Shown: in pieces, positions 18,175-27,902 of the stretch
Position numbering within the stretch: the stretch's first letter is position 1
How the letters are laid out: each line of letters opens with the position of its first letter
NCBI RefSeq assembly: GCF_038066715.1
Contig: NZ_JBBUKT010000010.1
Span: 237,217 to 301,216 of the forward strand
Reading direction: 5' to 3'
Length of the DNA stretch: 64,000 bases
Source of the DNA: Luteolibacter sp. Y139
GTDB taxonomy: Bacteria > Verrucomicrobiota > Verrucomicrobiia > Verrucomicrobiales > Akkermansiaceae
Translations under genes and position numbers: made by a program
Notes under the pieces: generated by a model
Database searches by the model: none
Seen by the model: only the letters and a program-made list of their open reading frames with translations
Told to the model about the DNA's origin: nothing

Positions 18175-21100
18175 ATGAAAATTGCCACGTATAACGTCAA
18201 CGGGATCAACGGGCGTCTCCCCGTTCTTTTGCGCTGGCTCGAGGAAGCCAAGCCGGACGTCGTGTGCCTTCAGGAATTGAAGGCACCTCAGGAGAAGTTT
18301 CCTATCTCGTCCATCCGGGACGCTGGCTACGGCGCGGTCTGGCAGGGGCAAAAGAGCTGGAACGGCGTGGCGATCCTGGCCCGCGGGTTAAATCCGATCG
18401 AAACACGCCGGGGCCTTCCCGGAGATCCCGACGACGCTCACAGCCGGTATCTTGAAGCAGCGGTTGACGGTATACTGATCGGGTGTCTCTACCTGCCTAA
18501 CGGCAATCCAGCACCGGGTCCGAAGTTCGACTATAAACTGCGGTGGTTTGAGCGTTTCCTCGCACACGCCGAGGGGCTTGTTCGCCAAGACATTCCGGTG
18601 GTGCTTGCAGGCGACTACAATGTCATGCCGACAGAGCTGGACGTCTATAAACCCGAGAAGTGGATCGACGATGCGCTTTTCCGGCCGGAGGTCCGCGAGT
18701 GCTTCCGCAAGCTCGTCGATCAAGGCTGGACCGATGCAATCCGTTCGCTTCATCCAGACGAGCGCATTTTCACCTTCTGGGACTACCTGCGAAATGCGTA
18801 TGGACGAAACGCCGGGCTGCGCCTCGACCATCTCCTCTTGAGTCCCCAGCTAGCAGGACGCCTCGTGAGAGCTGAGGTCGATAAGGAGGTGCGAGGGTGG
18901 GTGAAGGCCAGTGACCATGCACCCGTGTGGATTGAACTTGGAAATGCGGGAAAGGGGGTGCGGGCCCCGAAAAAGGTGCCGGTCGTGCAGGCAGGGAAGA
19001 AACTGCTGAAGAAGCCGTCGTCCGACTCGCCACTCGGCAGGTATAACGCCAAGCGGAACTTCTCGAAAACGCCAGAGCCGGGGCCTCAGATCGGGGACGC
19101 GTCAGGCCGCTCATTCGTGGTCCAGGAGCACCACGCGCGGCAGCATCATTTCGACTTCCGACTGGAAATCGACGGAGTGCTCGTCAGTTGGGCGGTTCCG
19201 AAGGGCATACCCGAAGATATCGTGGCGAAGCGACTTGCCGTTCACGTTGAGGATCATCCCTTGGACTACGGGCAGTTTGAGGGGACGATTCCCAAGGGCA
19301 ACTATGGGGCGGGGAACGTCGCTATTTGGGACAAGGGAACTTGGGAGCCCCTGGAGAAGGGATGGCGGAGGGATTTTGCCAAGGGCACCCTGAAGTTCCA
19401 TCTGCGGGGCGATCGCCTGACTGGTTCTTATCTGCTGGCTCGAATGAAAGAGGAGCCCAACTGGATGATGAAGAAGCTGGATCCTTCAACGCATCCTCAG
19501 GCCTCCTTCGACGCGGAGCCGGAGCTGCCTCGCTATGTTGCTCCCCAGCTAGCTCAGGTGGTCTCTACGGTGCCGACAGGCCGCGACATTGTTCACGAGC
19601 TGAAATTCGACGGGTACCGGCTGATCGTAGTGAAGCAGAACGGCAAGCTGACGATATACACCCGCAGTGGCCACGACTGGACCGACAAGTTTGCCCCCCT
19701 GGCGAAACATCTCACGGCGATCTCCAAGAAGGACTTCATCCTCGATGGTGAAGCGGTGGTGTGGGATGAGAAGGGTCGAAGCAATTTCGGCGACCTCCAG
19801 GCGGCTTTGAAAGGGCGCCCTAACGAAGTGTCCTTCGTTGCCTTTGATCTTCTTCACTTCGACGGCCTCAACCTGCGGGATTTGCCACTAGCCGAGCGAC
19901 AGAAACGGTTGGTCAACCTGGTCAAGGAGGAGCACGGAGTAGTGAGGCGATCGACCGTATGGTCGTCAGAAATGGGTGCCGATCTCTACAGGCAGGCATG
20001 CAAGTTGGGCTTAGAGGGAATCATCAGCAAAAAATTGAGCGGAACCTACAAGCCGGGCGACCGACGTGACTGGACCAAATCGAAGTGTCGCCCCCGCCAG
20101 GAGTTCGTGGTGTGTGGATATACTCCGCCGAAGAGTTCCTTGCCCGCCTTCTCATCGCTGGTGCTTGGAACTTACGAGAACGGAAAGCTGATTCCGCGCG
20201 GGAAGGTCGGAACGGGCTTCTCCGAAGATGACCGGCGGCAGTATCTGACGATGTTCAAGCAGTTGAGGACGAGCAAGCCGGCATTTGAGTTTGATGAGAA
20301 AGTGGTGTGGCTGAAGCCGACGCTGGTTGCGGAGGTGGAGTTCGCCGAGATCACCCGCGATGGCTCAGTTCGACAGGCCTCGTTCGTGGCGCTCCGCGAA
20401 GACAAGAGTCCTGGCGATGTTCACATGGATGCGGTGCAGACGTCCGCGGTGGACAGCAAGGGCACAAAAGTGGCGGGGATATCGATTAGTAGCCCAGACC
20501 GGATGGTATACCCCGGAGACGGGGTGGCGAAGTTGGAGGTGGCCAAATACTACGGGCGGGTGGGGGAGTTGATGCTGCCCTTCGTTGCGAATCGGCCGCT
20601 GGCTTTGTTGCGAGCGCCTTCCGGAATCACGGGAGAGCTCTTCTTCCAGAAGTCTTTCACCACTTACGTCCCTGAGGGCGTCCATCAAGCGAAGCTCGCT
20701 GATGGCGACGACATCTTCTTTGTGAAAGACGTGAAGGGTCTCGTCTCGCTGGCTCAATTCAGTGCGATCGAATTCCATCCATGGGGCTCGCCCATCAAGA
20801 ACGTGGAGAAGCCCGACTTCCTGACGTGGGACCTCGATCCCGAGGAGTCGGTGCCGTGGAAAGAGGTGCTGGGAGCTGCGTTGCTGTTACGGGACTACCT
20901 GCGAGAACGGGGTCTGGAAACCGTCGTGAAAACTTCTGGAGGGAAGGGTCTGCACGTTGTGCTCCATTTGAAACCAAAGCACGGATGGGAAGTGATCAAG
21001 CCATTCGCGAAGGCGGTGGCATCGGCAGTGGCCGGCTTCAATCCTGCGCGCTTTACCGTGACTTCGACCAAATCCAAGCGCGCTGGCAAGATCTACGTCG

Positions 21101-21321
21101 ATTGGATGAGAAATGGCCGGGGAGCAACCTGCGTTGCTCCGTGGTGTCTCCGTGCGCGGCCGGGGGCCACCGTGTCGATGCCTATCAATTGGGCACAGCT
21201 ACCTAAGCTATCGAAGGCCGGGTTCACGATCCATGAACCGCCCGAGCACCCGAAGGAATGGCAGGACATCCATCCTCACAATATACCCGCTTCGCTGCTG
21301 CGGGATTTGGGGATCGGTTGA
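18175..21321 (+). CDS. ligD: ExoIII-LigD fusion: AP endonuclease + phosphoesterase + DNA ligase + primase-polymerase
   Basis: A 1048-residue four-domain repair enzyme. Residues 1-258 are a complete exonuclease III/AP endonuclease: N7, E34 (CLQELKA), the LYLPNG tyrosine, D/N in LAGDYNV, LRLDHLLLS, and the final SDHAPV. A Lys-rich linker (about 260-285) leads to the LigD N-terminus (LGRYNAKRNF) and phosphoesterase domain with QEHHARQHHFDFRLE, HPLDYGQFEGTIPKGNYGAG. The ATP-dependent ligase follows with nucleotidyl Lys477 in ELKFDGYR, LDGEAVVWD, LEGIISKK and DWTKSKC. The POL domain ends the protein, with catalytic D886-L-D888 in WDLDP and KTSGGKGLHV. A Shine-Dalgarno-like AAGGGG lies 6 bases upstream. 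Ku, its partner in end joining, is encoded at 54357. The order PE-LIG-POL is as in Pseudomonas LigD; the ExoIII addition is unusual. Confidence 0.95.
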   Translation: MKIATYNVNGINGRLPVLLRWLEEAKPDVVCLQELKAPQEKFPISSIRDAGYGAVWQGQKSWNGVAILARGLNPIETRRGLPGDPDDAHSRYLEAAVDGILIGCLYLPNGNPAPGPKFDYKLRWFERFLAHAEGLVRQDIPVVLAGDYNVMPTELDVYKPEKWIDDALFRPEVRECFRKLVDQGWTDAIRSLHPDERIFTFWDYLRNAYGRNAGLRLDHLLLSPQLAGRLVRAEVDKEVRGWVKASDHAPVWIELGNAGKGVRAPKKVPVVQAGKKLLKKPSSDSPLGRYNAKRNFSKTPEPGPQIGDASGRSFVVQEHHARQHHFDFRLEIDGVLVSWAVPKGIPEDIVAKRLAVHVEDHPLDYGQFEGTIPKGNYGAGNVAIWDKGTWEPLEKGWRRDFAKGTLKFHLRGDRLTGSYLLARMKEEPNWMMKKLDPSTHPQASFDAEPELPRYVAPQLAQVVSTVPTGRDIVHELKFDGYRLIVVKQNGKLTIYTRSGHDWTDKFAPLAKHLTAISKKDFILDGEAVVWDEKGRSNFGDLQAALKGRPNEVSFVAFDLLHFDGLNLRDLPLAERQKRLVNLVKEEHGVVRRSTVWSSEMGADLYRQACKLGLEGIISKKLSGTYKPGDRRDWTKSKCRPRQEFVVCGYTPPKSSLPAFSSLVLGTYENGKLIPRGKVGTGFSEDDRRQYLTMFKQLRTSKPAFEFDEKVVWLKPTLVAEVEFAEITRDGSVRQASFVALREDKSPGDVHMDAVQTSAVDSKGTKVAGISISSPDRMVYPGDGVAKLEVAKYYGRVGELMLPFVANRPLALLRAPSGITGELFFQKSFTTYVPEGVHQAKLADGDDIFFVKDVKGLVSLAQFSAIEFHPWGSPIKNVEKPDFLTWDLDPEESVPWKEVLGAALLLRDYLRERGLETVVKTSGGKGLHVVLHLKPKHGWEVIKPFAKAVASAVAGFNPARFTVTSTKSKRAGKIYVDWMRNGRGATCVAPWCLRARPGATVSMPINWAQLPKLSKAGFTIHEPPEHPKEWQDIHPHNIPASLLRDLGIG

Positions 21322-21443
21322 CTTTCAGAGTTGATGATTGCCGGGTTGGCACATCACTTCGTCCACAATCCCAATTGGATGATTGCAACTTCGATCTTTT
21401 TGAGTCGCGGACCTCGTAATCTTCGCCGGTCCCGGTTCGTGCT

Positions 21444-21716
21444 CTAGTAAGGGCAGATGTCATCTCGCAGGTCCAGAAGCCAGCTTGCTTGAGCGACTAT
21501 TCGATCCCTGCCGTCCACTCGTAACGCCGAGAGTAGTCTCTCATCAACTGACATAGGCGAAGTCGGAGCTGTTTCGAACGGATCCTCATTGGTTGGTCGG
21601 AAATCCATCAGCCGGGCGACCTTGCCGACCTCTAGTGTGGCGAGCCACACCTCCCGTCCCACCTGGAGTTCGACACAAATACCATCGAAGGGGCGCAATT
21701 CTTCAAGAGTCACCAT
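21444..21716 (-). CDS. Small hypothetical protein
   Basis: A 90-residue acidic protein (MVTLEELRPFDGICVEL...) with beta-type N-terminus and a helical C-terminus. Not recognised. It is convergent with the ExoIII-LigD gene. Its composition is protein-like, but no family supports it. Confidence 0.5.
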   Translation of the reverse strand: MVTLEELRPFDGICVELQVGREVWLATLEVGKVARLMDFRPTNEDPFETAPTSPMSVDERLLSALRVDGRDRIVAQASWLLDLRDDICPY

Positions 21717-22149
21717 TCATCTTAGAACAACAAGTACCGCTTTGCCAGTCTGCTGACACAAAACGCCCACGATTTTTCGCATCTTTTGGCCGGCCTGTAC
21801 GACTCCATCTGCCCTTATTCCACCGAAACACTGGGCGTCCACGGTGAGCGACGGGGCGCAGCCCGGCATTCGCATCCAGCAGTGCAAGCGACCCGACGAC
21901 TACAGCGACTGGCTGTCCTCCTAAGCCCGGCGGCGCAATAAACGGCCGTGTAAAAGCACCTCGTGCAGGCGTCCGAAAATGCGCTCAAAAGCGCTAGGAT
22001 GGCAGGTAGACCGGGTTACTCATGCGGATCTCGCGCAGTTATCGGCAAAGTACGCGGAGAGGCCCGTTGTGAGTCGCGATGGCTCCGCAGATGTGAGCCC
22101 CACAATTGCGTCTAGGCAGAGGCACTGCCACTTGCTTCCCTACGCTCCA
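21717..22149. other. Intergenic stretch, no gene seen
   Basis: About 430 bases of G/C-rich DNA between a small leftward gene and the DUF418 gene. The frame of the DUF418 gene is open through part of it, but the translation is unlike protein. Confidence 0.35.
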
Positions 22150-23244
22150 ATGAGTTCCGAAGCCGGATCATCCGAAGCAAAGCGGGTCGCCGGCCTGGAC
22201 GTGGCCCGCGCGCTGGCGATTCTTGGAATGGTGACGGTCCACTTCCAACTGGTCATGACCGACTGTACACCGCAGGCACAGTGGGCCAGGGCAATGCTCG
22301 GCTTTCTCGATGGGCGTCCCGCCGCCACCTTCATGGTTCTGGCCGGAATGAGCGTGGCTATGCTGGCGGGCAAGGCCGGCCGCACACCCTCCGCGCAACG
22401 GCCAATCGGCTCTGTGCTCAGGCGGAGGGGGATATTCCTGCTAGCGTGCGGTTTCATCAACCTGATGGTCTGGGAGGGAGACATCCTTCGCATTTACGGT
22501 GTCTGCCTCCTGGCTATCCCGTCGTTGCTCCAAGTTTCCTCACGCGCTCTTCTCGGTTGGGGTGCCGGGATCGTGATCACGTTTTGCATTATGATTGTCT
22601 TTTTGGATTACGGAAAGAACTGGGATTTCAGGGAAATGCACTATCGCGCGCTCTGCACTCCCTCTGGCTTGGTGCGGAGCCTTTTCTATGACGGATTCCG
22701 ATCCGTGTTTCCGTGGTCTGCCCTGGTCGTGCTTGGGCTGTGGCTCGGACGCATGGATTGGCGGGAGGATGCACTCGCTTGGCGGGTCCTACGCTGGGGC
22801 GTCTTGCTCTGGGCAGGCTCGGCATTGCTCTCGATCGCCTTTCGCGCGGCGTTCCACGGCTCGGTAGGGCCGTCGCTGAGCCATGAAGACGTTATCGCCC
22901 TTTTTGGACTACAATCGATGCCGCCCCTTCCGCTGTTCCTGATCAATGCCACCGGCGTGGCTTTGATCACCATCGGATCTTGCACTATCCTGGCTTCGCG
23001 ATGGGCAGCAAATTACCCTGTAAAAGCACTCGCCGCCATGGGCCGGATGGCCTTCACCTGGTATGTCGGACACATTATCTTCGGTCTGGGCGGCGTCATC
23101 GTGCTCGACTGGCTGCGCACCGGCCCCGGCGAAGCCCTTTGCGCTGCACTATGCTTTTTCGCAGCCGCGGCGACGTTCTCTATGTTCTGGCTGCGAAAAT
23201 TCCGCAACGGGCCCATGGAATCCGTACTCCGGTGGGTGGGGTGA
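22150..23244 (+). CDS. DUF418/HGSNAT-like polytopic membrane protein
   Basis: A 364-residue membrane protein with about eight to ten hydrophobic segments. It opens with the motif RVAGLDVARALAILGMVTVHF, typical of DUF418 and heparan-alpha-glucosaminide N-acetyltransferase-like acyltransferases ('RiaalDvlRGlAllGI'). The C-terminus shows LAAMGRMAFTWYVGHII, matching the DUF418 'pl..vGrmaLTnYl.qs' segment. A membrane acyl- or metabolite-transfer role is inferred from the superfamily. The chosen ATG (MSSEAGSS) begins just before the family signature. Confidence 0.8.
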   Translation: MSSEAGSSEAKRVAGLDVARALAILGMVTVHFQLVMTDCTPQAQWARAMLGFLDGRPAATFMVLAGMSVAMLAGKAGRTPSAQRPIGSVLRRRGIFLLACGFINLMVWEGDILRIYGVCLLAIPSLLQVSSRALLGWGAGIVITFCIMIVFLDYGKNWDFREMHYRALCTPSGLVRSLFYDGFRSVFPWSALVVLGLWLGRMDWREDALAWRVLRWGVLLWAGSALLSIAFRAAFHGSVGPSLSHEDVIALFGLQSMPPLPLFLINATGVALITIGSCTILASRWAANYPVKALAAMGRMAFTWYVGHIIFGLGGVIVLDWLRTGPGEALCAALCFFAAAATFSMFWLRKFRNGPMESVLRWVG

Positions 23245-23555
23245 ATGCTTCGCGCTGGGCTCAAACATGCGTCCGTAGGTCAAGGGCGATTTCCCGTGAC
23301 GCCTCCCGAGCTCAATTCTCAGAAGATCAACGAGTCGACGAGTCCGAGAGCTCGCCGCGATCGCCAATGTCCTTCTCGGGGGATGAAGCTTCCGCGATCC
23401 GTGCTTCGACTCTATCAGTGCCGTATTTGTCGAAATGCCCTCCAACCAAGGATTGAGTGCATTCGACTGGCCTCTCACAGCGCTCCTTTCGGCTTCGCTA
23501 ACCACGCTCGGAATCTTTGCGTTGTCGCACTATTCTCCCTTTTTCGTATAGTGGG
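23245..23555. other. Convergent intergenic stretch, no gene seen
   Basis: About 310 bases between two convergent genes. I see no supported gene and no clear terminator hairpin. Confidence 0.35.
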
Positions 23556-24215
23556 CTAATCCGCATCGTCCACGCCGCAGCATTTCCATTTCCGCTTAAG
23601 CAAAACACCAACTGCCAACAATGCCACCGAGGTTCCAACTAGGACGTAAATAACCCAAGGCTTGAGCGTATCGACCGCACTCCCCGCGCCGACCGGAATC
23701 ACGCAGAAAAGCGCGTAGATCGGAGCGCCCGCCCAGAGATAAATACGGAGCGGAACGTCGGTGAGGGCCAACAGGTACAGCTTCGCCGCGTACGGCGGAC
23801 CATGGATCGCCGCGAAGAGCGCGGTGAACCACACTTGGTGCTTCGGATCGATCGACGGAACCGCATATCCCGCGCGCGCGAGCCGATTTCTCAGCCGCTC
23901 CCGAAACCAACCGTGGGTCAATCGGAAGGCGGCGATGTTATGAAGGAACATGACACCGGTCGCCAGCGCCATGCCACCGGCAAAGCCGAAGCGAATTCCT
24001 GCCACCGCCAGCAACGGCGAGATCGGGAAGCCAACCAATGGCAACACCAGCAAGGCCGCTAGATACAACCCCAGCGGCAAGCCTTCTGCAAACGCGACGA
24101 TCGACTCACGATCCACGTGATCCCGGTAGCTCCACAGGACCGCACCAGCGGCCGCCAGAAGGAAGAATGCTGCCACCAGCTTCTTATGCTGCCGGATGTG
24201 GGTTGCAAGCGTCAT
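23556..24215 (-). CDS. TVP38/TMEM64 (VTT domain) membrane protein
   Basis: A 219-residue polytopic membrane protein with a VTT/SNARE-associated-like domain: LPLGLYLAALLVLPLVGFPISPLLAVAGIRFG in order, followed by FLHNIAAFRLTHGWFRERL. VTT proteins, such as DedA and TMEM64/TMEM41, are thought to move or flip lipids or support membrane homeostasis. It is the last gene of a four-gene operon and its ATG overlaps the stop of the phosphodiesterase-EEP gene, pointing to a lipid or lipid-linked-glycan role for the whole operon. Confidence 0.8.
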   Translation of the reverse strand: MTLATHIRQHKKLVAAFFLLAAAGAVLWSYRDHVDRESIVAFAEGLPLGLYLAALLVLPLVGFPISPLLAVAGIRFGFAGGMALATGVMFLHNIAAFRLTHGWFRERLRNRLARAGYAVPSIDPKHQVWFTALFAAIHGPPYAAKLYLLALTDVPLRIYLWAGAPIYALFCVIPVGAGSAVDTLKPWVIYVLVGTSVALLAVGVLLKRKWKCCGVDDAD

Positions 24216-26623
24216 CGCAGTATGAGTTCCGCACAAAGCGGTAGGTGGTCGGACGCAATCCGCGCCACCGGTGACAACGGCTGGTCCACTCCCTCGACCG
24301 CGAAGTGCTCGCTGACGAACACATGATCGATGCGGACCACCGGGCATAGTGATGAAAAGGTCGGAACTGGCACATGCCCGGGAGCGGCGAGCTGCACATC
24401 GCGGAAGCGCTGGCGCAGCGGCTGGAGCGCTCGGGAGCGCGGACCAGAATTGAAGTCGCCGGCAATCACCACCGGCTGGTCCGGAGGCACCGAACCCAGC
24501 CACCGCTCGCTCACCAATTCCTCCGCTTGCCGCATCCGTTCATTGCGCCCCAGACCGAAGTGAGTGTTGATGAAATGGAACGGCTTCCCCCCTTCGGGCT
24601 CGACTTTCACCCAGATCGCCCCACGCGCCTCCCGAAAGACTCTCGGGTCCGCTTCTGTTAGAAAGTCGGCCCGGATCTTCGTGAAAGGATGCCGGGAAAA
24701 AAGAGCGATGCCGTAGCGCTCGCTCTGCTCCTCGAACATCGCATGGAAGACGTGCGTCATGCGCAGGTGATCGGCGATGAGCTGGGCCTGGTCGAGTCCT
24801 CGGCTGCGCAGGCGATGGCAATCCACTTCCTGCACCGCAATGATGTCCGGATCGAAATGATTGATCACCCGCGCCACACGTTCCGGGCGAATCTTTCCAT
24901 CGAGACCGACACAGCTGTGGATATTGTAGGTCATCACCCGAAGCGGCAATTCTCGCCCGGTCCGGAGACGTTCTGCCACCCGTTCCTCCCGCGTGCCATC
25001 CCTCCCCAGAAAATGCAGCGCGATTCGGCGCAGGTCCTCGCCGCGAACCCGGGTGCCAGTCGCCGGCATCCGCGCATGATGCCACCGTCGGATCCGGTCT
25101 GGCACCAGCAGGAAGCCCCGGGTCTCCTCGAATCCCGGCCCACAATGCGCGCCGTTCTCCATGGGAAAGCTGAGCGGCTGCCCCTCGGGATCCCACCCCG
25201 AGATGACGATGTCGCCGGCATTCGGATGAAAGCACAAGGTCACCAGGTCTCGCGTGACCTCCTCGAGGAAAGGATGCGACGCTCCCAGCACCTTGTCCGC
25301 ATCCCCGGGCAGCGACCACTCGCCTCTCCCATTGAACGCCTTCACACCTCCATCCGGCTGAGGTAGCAGCACCAGCGGAATGCCTGCCGCCTTTACCAAA
25401 TCCAGTGCATACTTTTCAAGTTCTGCGGCTCCCGGATCTTGCGGCAGATAGAGGTGTCCCACCGGACCCATGGCCGTGACGATGATCTGCCGCTCTGGAT
25501 GAGGACTACCATCCTCGACCCCTTCCGACTGCATGCCCACCAGGTTGCGAAAGCGCCCCACAGTATTGCCTAACAGCTCCGCCGGACGCCGCGACCACAC
25601 CTCTACGCCTGCCAAGGAACCTGTGGAGAACACCTCGGTGACAGCAGCGTGAAGGTCGCGCCCATGTTTCCGCTCGTAGGGAATCGTATGCTCCTGCCCA
25701 TGATCGGAGTGAACGATCACCTCGTAGTCCCGATAGTCCGAATGATCGCCTGCGCGAAAGATGTCCCGGATGGCACTGTCGATTCCCTTGAGCGTCCAGT
25801 GCGCGAAGGCAGACCCGGGTCCGCGACGGTGGGACTGCTCATCATAGCCGAGGAAATTGCCATGAATCACCGGCGCCCCCCGTTCGATGTCCAATAGTAT
25901 CCGGAAACGGATCGCTTCCCGCAGGAGGATGCAGACCACCACCCGCGCCGGCACGAAGAACAGCTCCGTTAGTACATTCTCGCGCTCATACAGCCCCTTG
26001 ACCGCGTCCGCGAGGGCGATGACGAATTCAAGCACTGCAAGCCCCGCCATCCGCAGGATCTTCGGCAAATACACCACACCGAGGATTAGCCACTTCAGCG
26101 GATTCACCCGCCGGATGATCTCCGCTGACGCCAGATCCTGGGAACAGTAGCGGGAGAGGGTGGAGCCAGCGCGATAGATGTTGGAGTAGCCGCAGCCACC
26201 TTCTAACAACGGCTTTTCACCACGTCGGCAGAGCTCGTCCTCGATCACCGCCGCGGACTCGGCCTCATACATGCGCATTACTTGTCCGCTGGCCCGATGA
26301 AGGAATTGAAATCCGGGAACGGCCGCGCGCACGCCATAGAAGATCTCGCCCTGCACCGCGGGCGTCGTGGACGGCACGCCCGAATAGAAATTCTCCAGCG
26401 TGAAATGCCCGCGACGCATGAGCTTGGCGAGAAAGGGCAAGTTCCCATCCGCGATTGCCCGTTCAAACTGGTTGCGCGAGAGGCCGTCGATCTGGAGAAT
26501 GATCAGCCCCGGATGCTCCGCCTCTCCGCTAGGACGGCGCACACCGAGCAGACGCGAAGCCAGCCGCGTGCGATTCAGAACTCGCCGCAGCCAACGCACT
26601 CGGGCGGTGATGCGGCTAATCAA
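24212..26623 (-). CDS. Fusion of alkaline-phosphatase-superfamily phosphodiesterase and EEP phosphodiesterase
   Basis: An 803-residue two-enzyme fusion. The N-terminal ~550 residues belong to the alkaline phosphatase/nucleotide-pyrophosphatase superfamily: metal site LIILQIDGLSR, probable Thr/Ser nucleophile in VPSTTPAVQGE, HGNFLGYDEQSHRRGP and VHSDHGQEHT. Two hydrophobic helices (about residues 175-245) lie inside it and could anchor it to a membrane. The C-terminal ~250 residues are an endonuclease/exonuclease/phosphatase fold: MTYNIHSC, AVQEVDCHR, INTHFGLG, VVIAGDFNSG and IASDHLPL. The apparent start is TTG, overlapping the end of the GT4 gene by 8 bases; no closer ATG exists until residue 69. 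Substrates are unknown; phospholipids or glycolipids fit the neighbours. Confidence 0.85.
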   Translation of the reverse strand: MISRITARVRWLRRVLNRTRLASRLLGVRRPSGEAEHPGLIILQIDGLSRNQFERAIADGNLPFLAKLMRRGHFTLENFYSGVPSTTPAVQGEIFYGVRAAVPGFQFLHRASGQVMRMYEAESAAVIEDELCRRGEKPLLEGGCGYSNIYRAGSTLSRYCSQDLASAEIIRRVNPLKWLILGVVYLPKILRMAGLAVLEFVIALADAVKGLYERENVLTELFFVPARVVVCILLREAIRFRILLDIERGAPVIHGNFLGYDEQSHRRGPGSAFAHWTLKGIDSAIRDIFRAGDHSDYRDYEVIVHSDHGQEHTIPYERKHGRDLHAAVTEVFSTGSLAGVEVWSRRPAELLGNTVGRFRNLVGMQSEGVEDGSPHPERQIIVTAMGPVGHLYLPQDPGAAELEKYALDLVKAAGIPLVLLPQPDGGVKAFNGRGEWSLPGDADKVLGASHPFLEEVTRDLVTLCFHPNAGDIVISGWDPEGQPLSFPMENGAHCGPGFEETRGFLLVPDRIRRWHHARMPATGTRVRGEDLRRIALHFLGRDGTREERVAERLRTGRELPLRVMTYNIHSCVGLDGKIRPERVARVINHFDPDIIAVQEVDCHRLRSRGLDQAQLIADHLRMTHVFHAMFEEQSERYGIALFSRHPFTKIRADFLTEADPRVFREARGAIWVKVEPEGGKPFHFINTHFGLGRNERMRQAEELVSERWLGSVPPDQPVVIAGDFNSGPRSRALQPLRQRFRDVQLAAPGHVPVPTFSSLCPVVRIDHVFVSEHFAVEGVDQPLSPVARIASDHLPLCAELILR

Positions 26624-27902
26624 GGCGGGCTTCAGTGGCTGGAGTTTCGATCACTGCGGCCGTCACGGCGGATACCTTCGCGGCCAGCAATTCCCATTCG
26701 ATTTCGATCCCGGCAATCAGGCGATCCCACGGAGTGCTATCGGCCTCTTCTTGCCGTCGCTGCGCGGTGACCAGGTCGCTATAGCAGGCGATCATTTGCT
26801 CGGTACAGCGCGTCGTGTCGTAGGTTTTCGCGGAGAGTCGCGCGCTTGCCGCCAGGTTACGCCGCTTTGATGGCTGCGAAATCATGCGGAGCAATGCCTC
26901 GCAAAACAAATCCGCACCGGCATCAGCGCGAAGCAAATAGCCATTCTCCCCATCGCGCACGATCTCCCGCACGCCGGGCCCGTCCAGCGCTACCACCGGA
27001 TTGCCCGCTGCCATCGCCTCGGCGAGGACAATTCCCTGGGTCTCGGTCTGCGAAGCAAAGGCGAAGCAATCCATCGCCGCATAGGCATCGCTGAGATCGG
27101 AGCCCATCAACTTGCCCGGCGCATGGACCCTGTCATCCAGTCCTTCCTCCGCGAAGCGGGAAAGCATGCCCTCCCTCGCATCGCCATCGCCCACCAGCAG
27201 GAAGAGCGCATCCGGCCGCTCGTGGAGGCAGGGAATCACGGCCTCGGTCAGCAACTTCAGGTTCTTCTCCGCGGCCAGCCGACCCACATGGCCGATCACG
27301 ACAGCCTCCCTCCGTATCCTCGCACGCTTGCGAAAGCTGGAACCCACCCCGTGCTCGAAAGCTCCGTTATCGATTCCGGTGGGAATCGTGCGGATGGGTG
27401 CAGTCACTCCGCGATCAAACAAGAGCGCGGCAATGCTTTCGCTGGGAGCAATCACCGTCGAGCAGAGGTTGCAATAGTCGGTGGCGAGCTGGATGGCCAT
27501 CCGCTTGATCGCTTCCGAATCCAGCGGCACGTAGTGCGTGTAGCGCTCGTAGAGCGTGTGATGCGTGAATACCACCGGCACCTTCATTTTCCATCCCTCA
27601 CGAAGCGCGGCGTCACCTAACAGGAAGGGATGATGGCTATGAATGAGGTCAGGCTTGAACTCCTCCATGAAGTCCCTCACCAGACTTGGCATCGGCAGCC
27701 TCACACAGAAATCACTGCCATTGAAATTCTGGATCGCAGGTACCCGCAGCACGTGCGGAGAAGGCTCAGCCCCCGGAAACTCCGGAGCAATCACCCGCAC
27801 CTCATGACCACGCGCCCGGCACGCCTCCTCTAGCGTCTGAACGGAGCGGGCCACCCCGCCGACGTGCGGCAGGTAGGTATTGGTAAACATCGCGATCTTC
27901 AT
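26616..27902 (-). CDS. GT4 family glycosyltransferase
   Basis: A 428-residue GT-B glycosyltransferase of family 4. It shows the N-terminal MFTNTYLPHVGGVARSVQTL, the acceptor-side HSHHPFLLG and THHTLYERY, the IPTGID segment, and the donor-binding ExxxxE motif as FASQTETQGIVLAEAMAAG. The closest known relatives by pattern are diacylglycerol or phosphatidylinositol sugar transferases (1,2-diacylglycerol 3-glucosyltransferase type). It overlaps both neighbours by a few bases, so all are made as one transcript. A lipid acceptor is inferred. Confidence 0.9.
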   Translation of the reverse strand: MKIAMFTNTYLPHVGGVARSVQTLEEACRARGHEVRVIAPEFPGAEPSPHVLRVPAIQNFNGSDFCVRLPMPSLVRDFMEEFKPDLIHSHHPFLLGDAALREGWKMKVPVVFTHHTLYERYTHYVPLDSEAIKRMAIQLATDYCNLCSTVIAPSESIAALLFDRGVTAPIRTIPTGIDNGAFEHGVGSSFRKRARIRREAVVIGHVGRLAAEKNLKLLTEAVIPCLHERPDALFLLVGDGDAREGMLSRFAEEGLDDRVHAPGKLMGSDLSDAYAAMDCFAFASQTETQGIVLAEAMAAGNPVVALDGPGVREIVRDGENGYLLRADAGADLFCEALLRMISQPSKRRNLAASARLSAKTYDTTRCTEQMIACYSDLVTAQRRQEEADSTPWDRLIAGIEIEWELLAAKVSAVTAAVIETPATEARLD

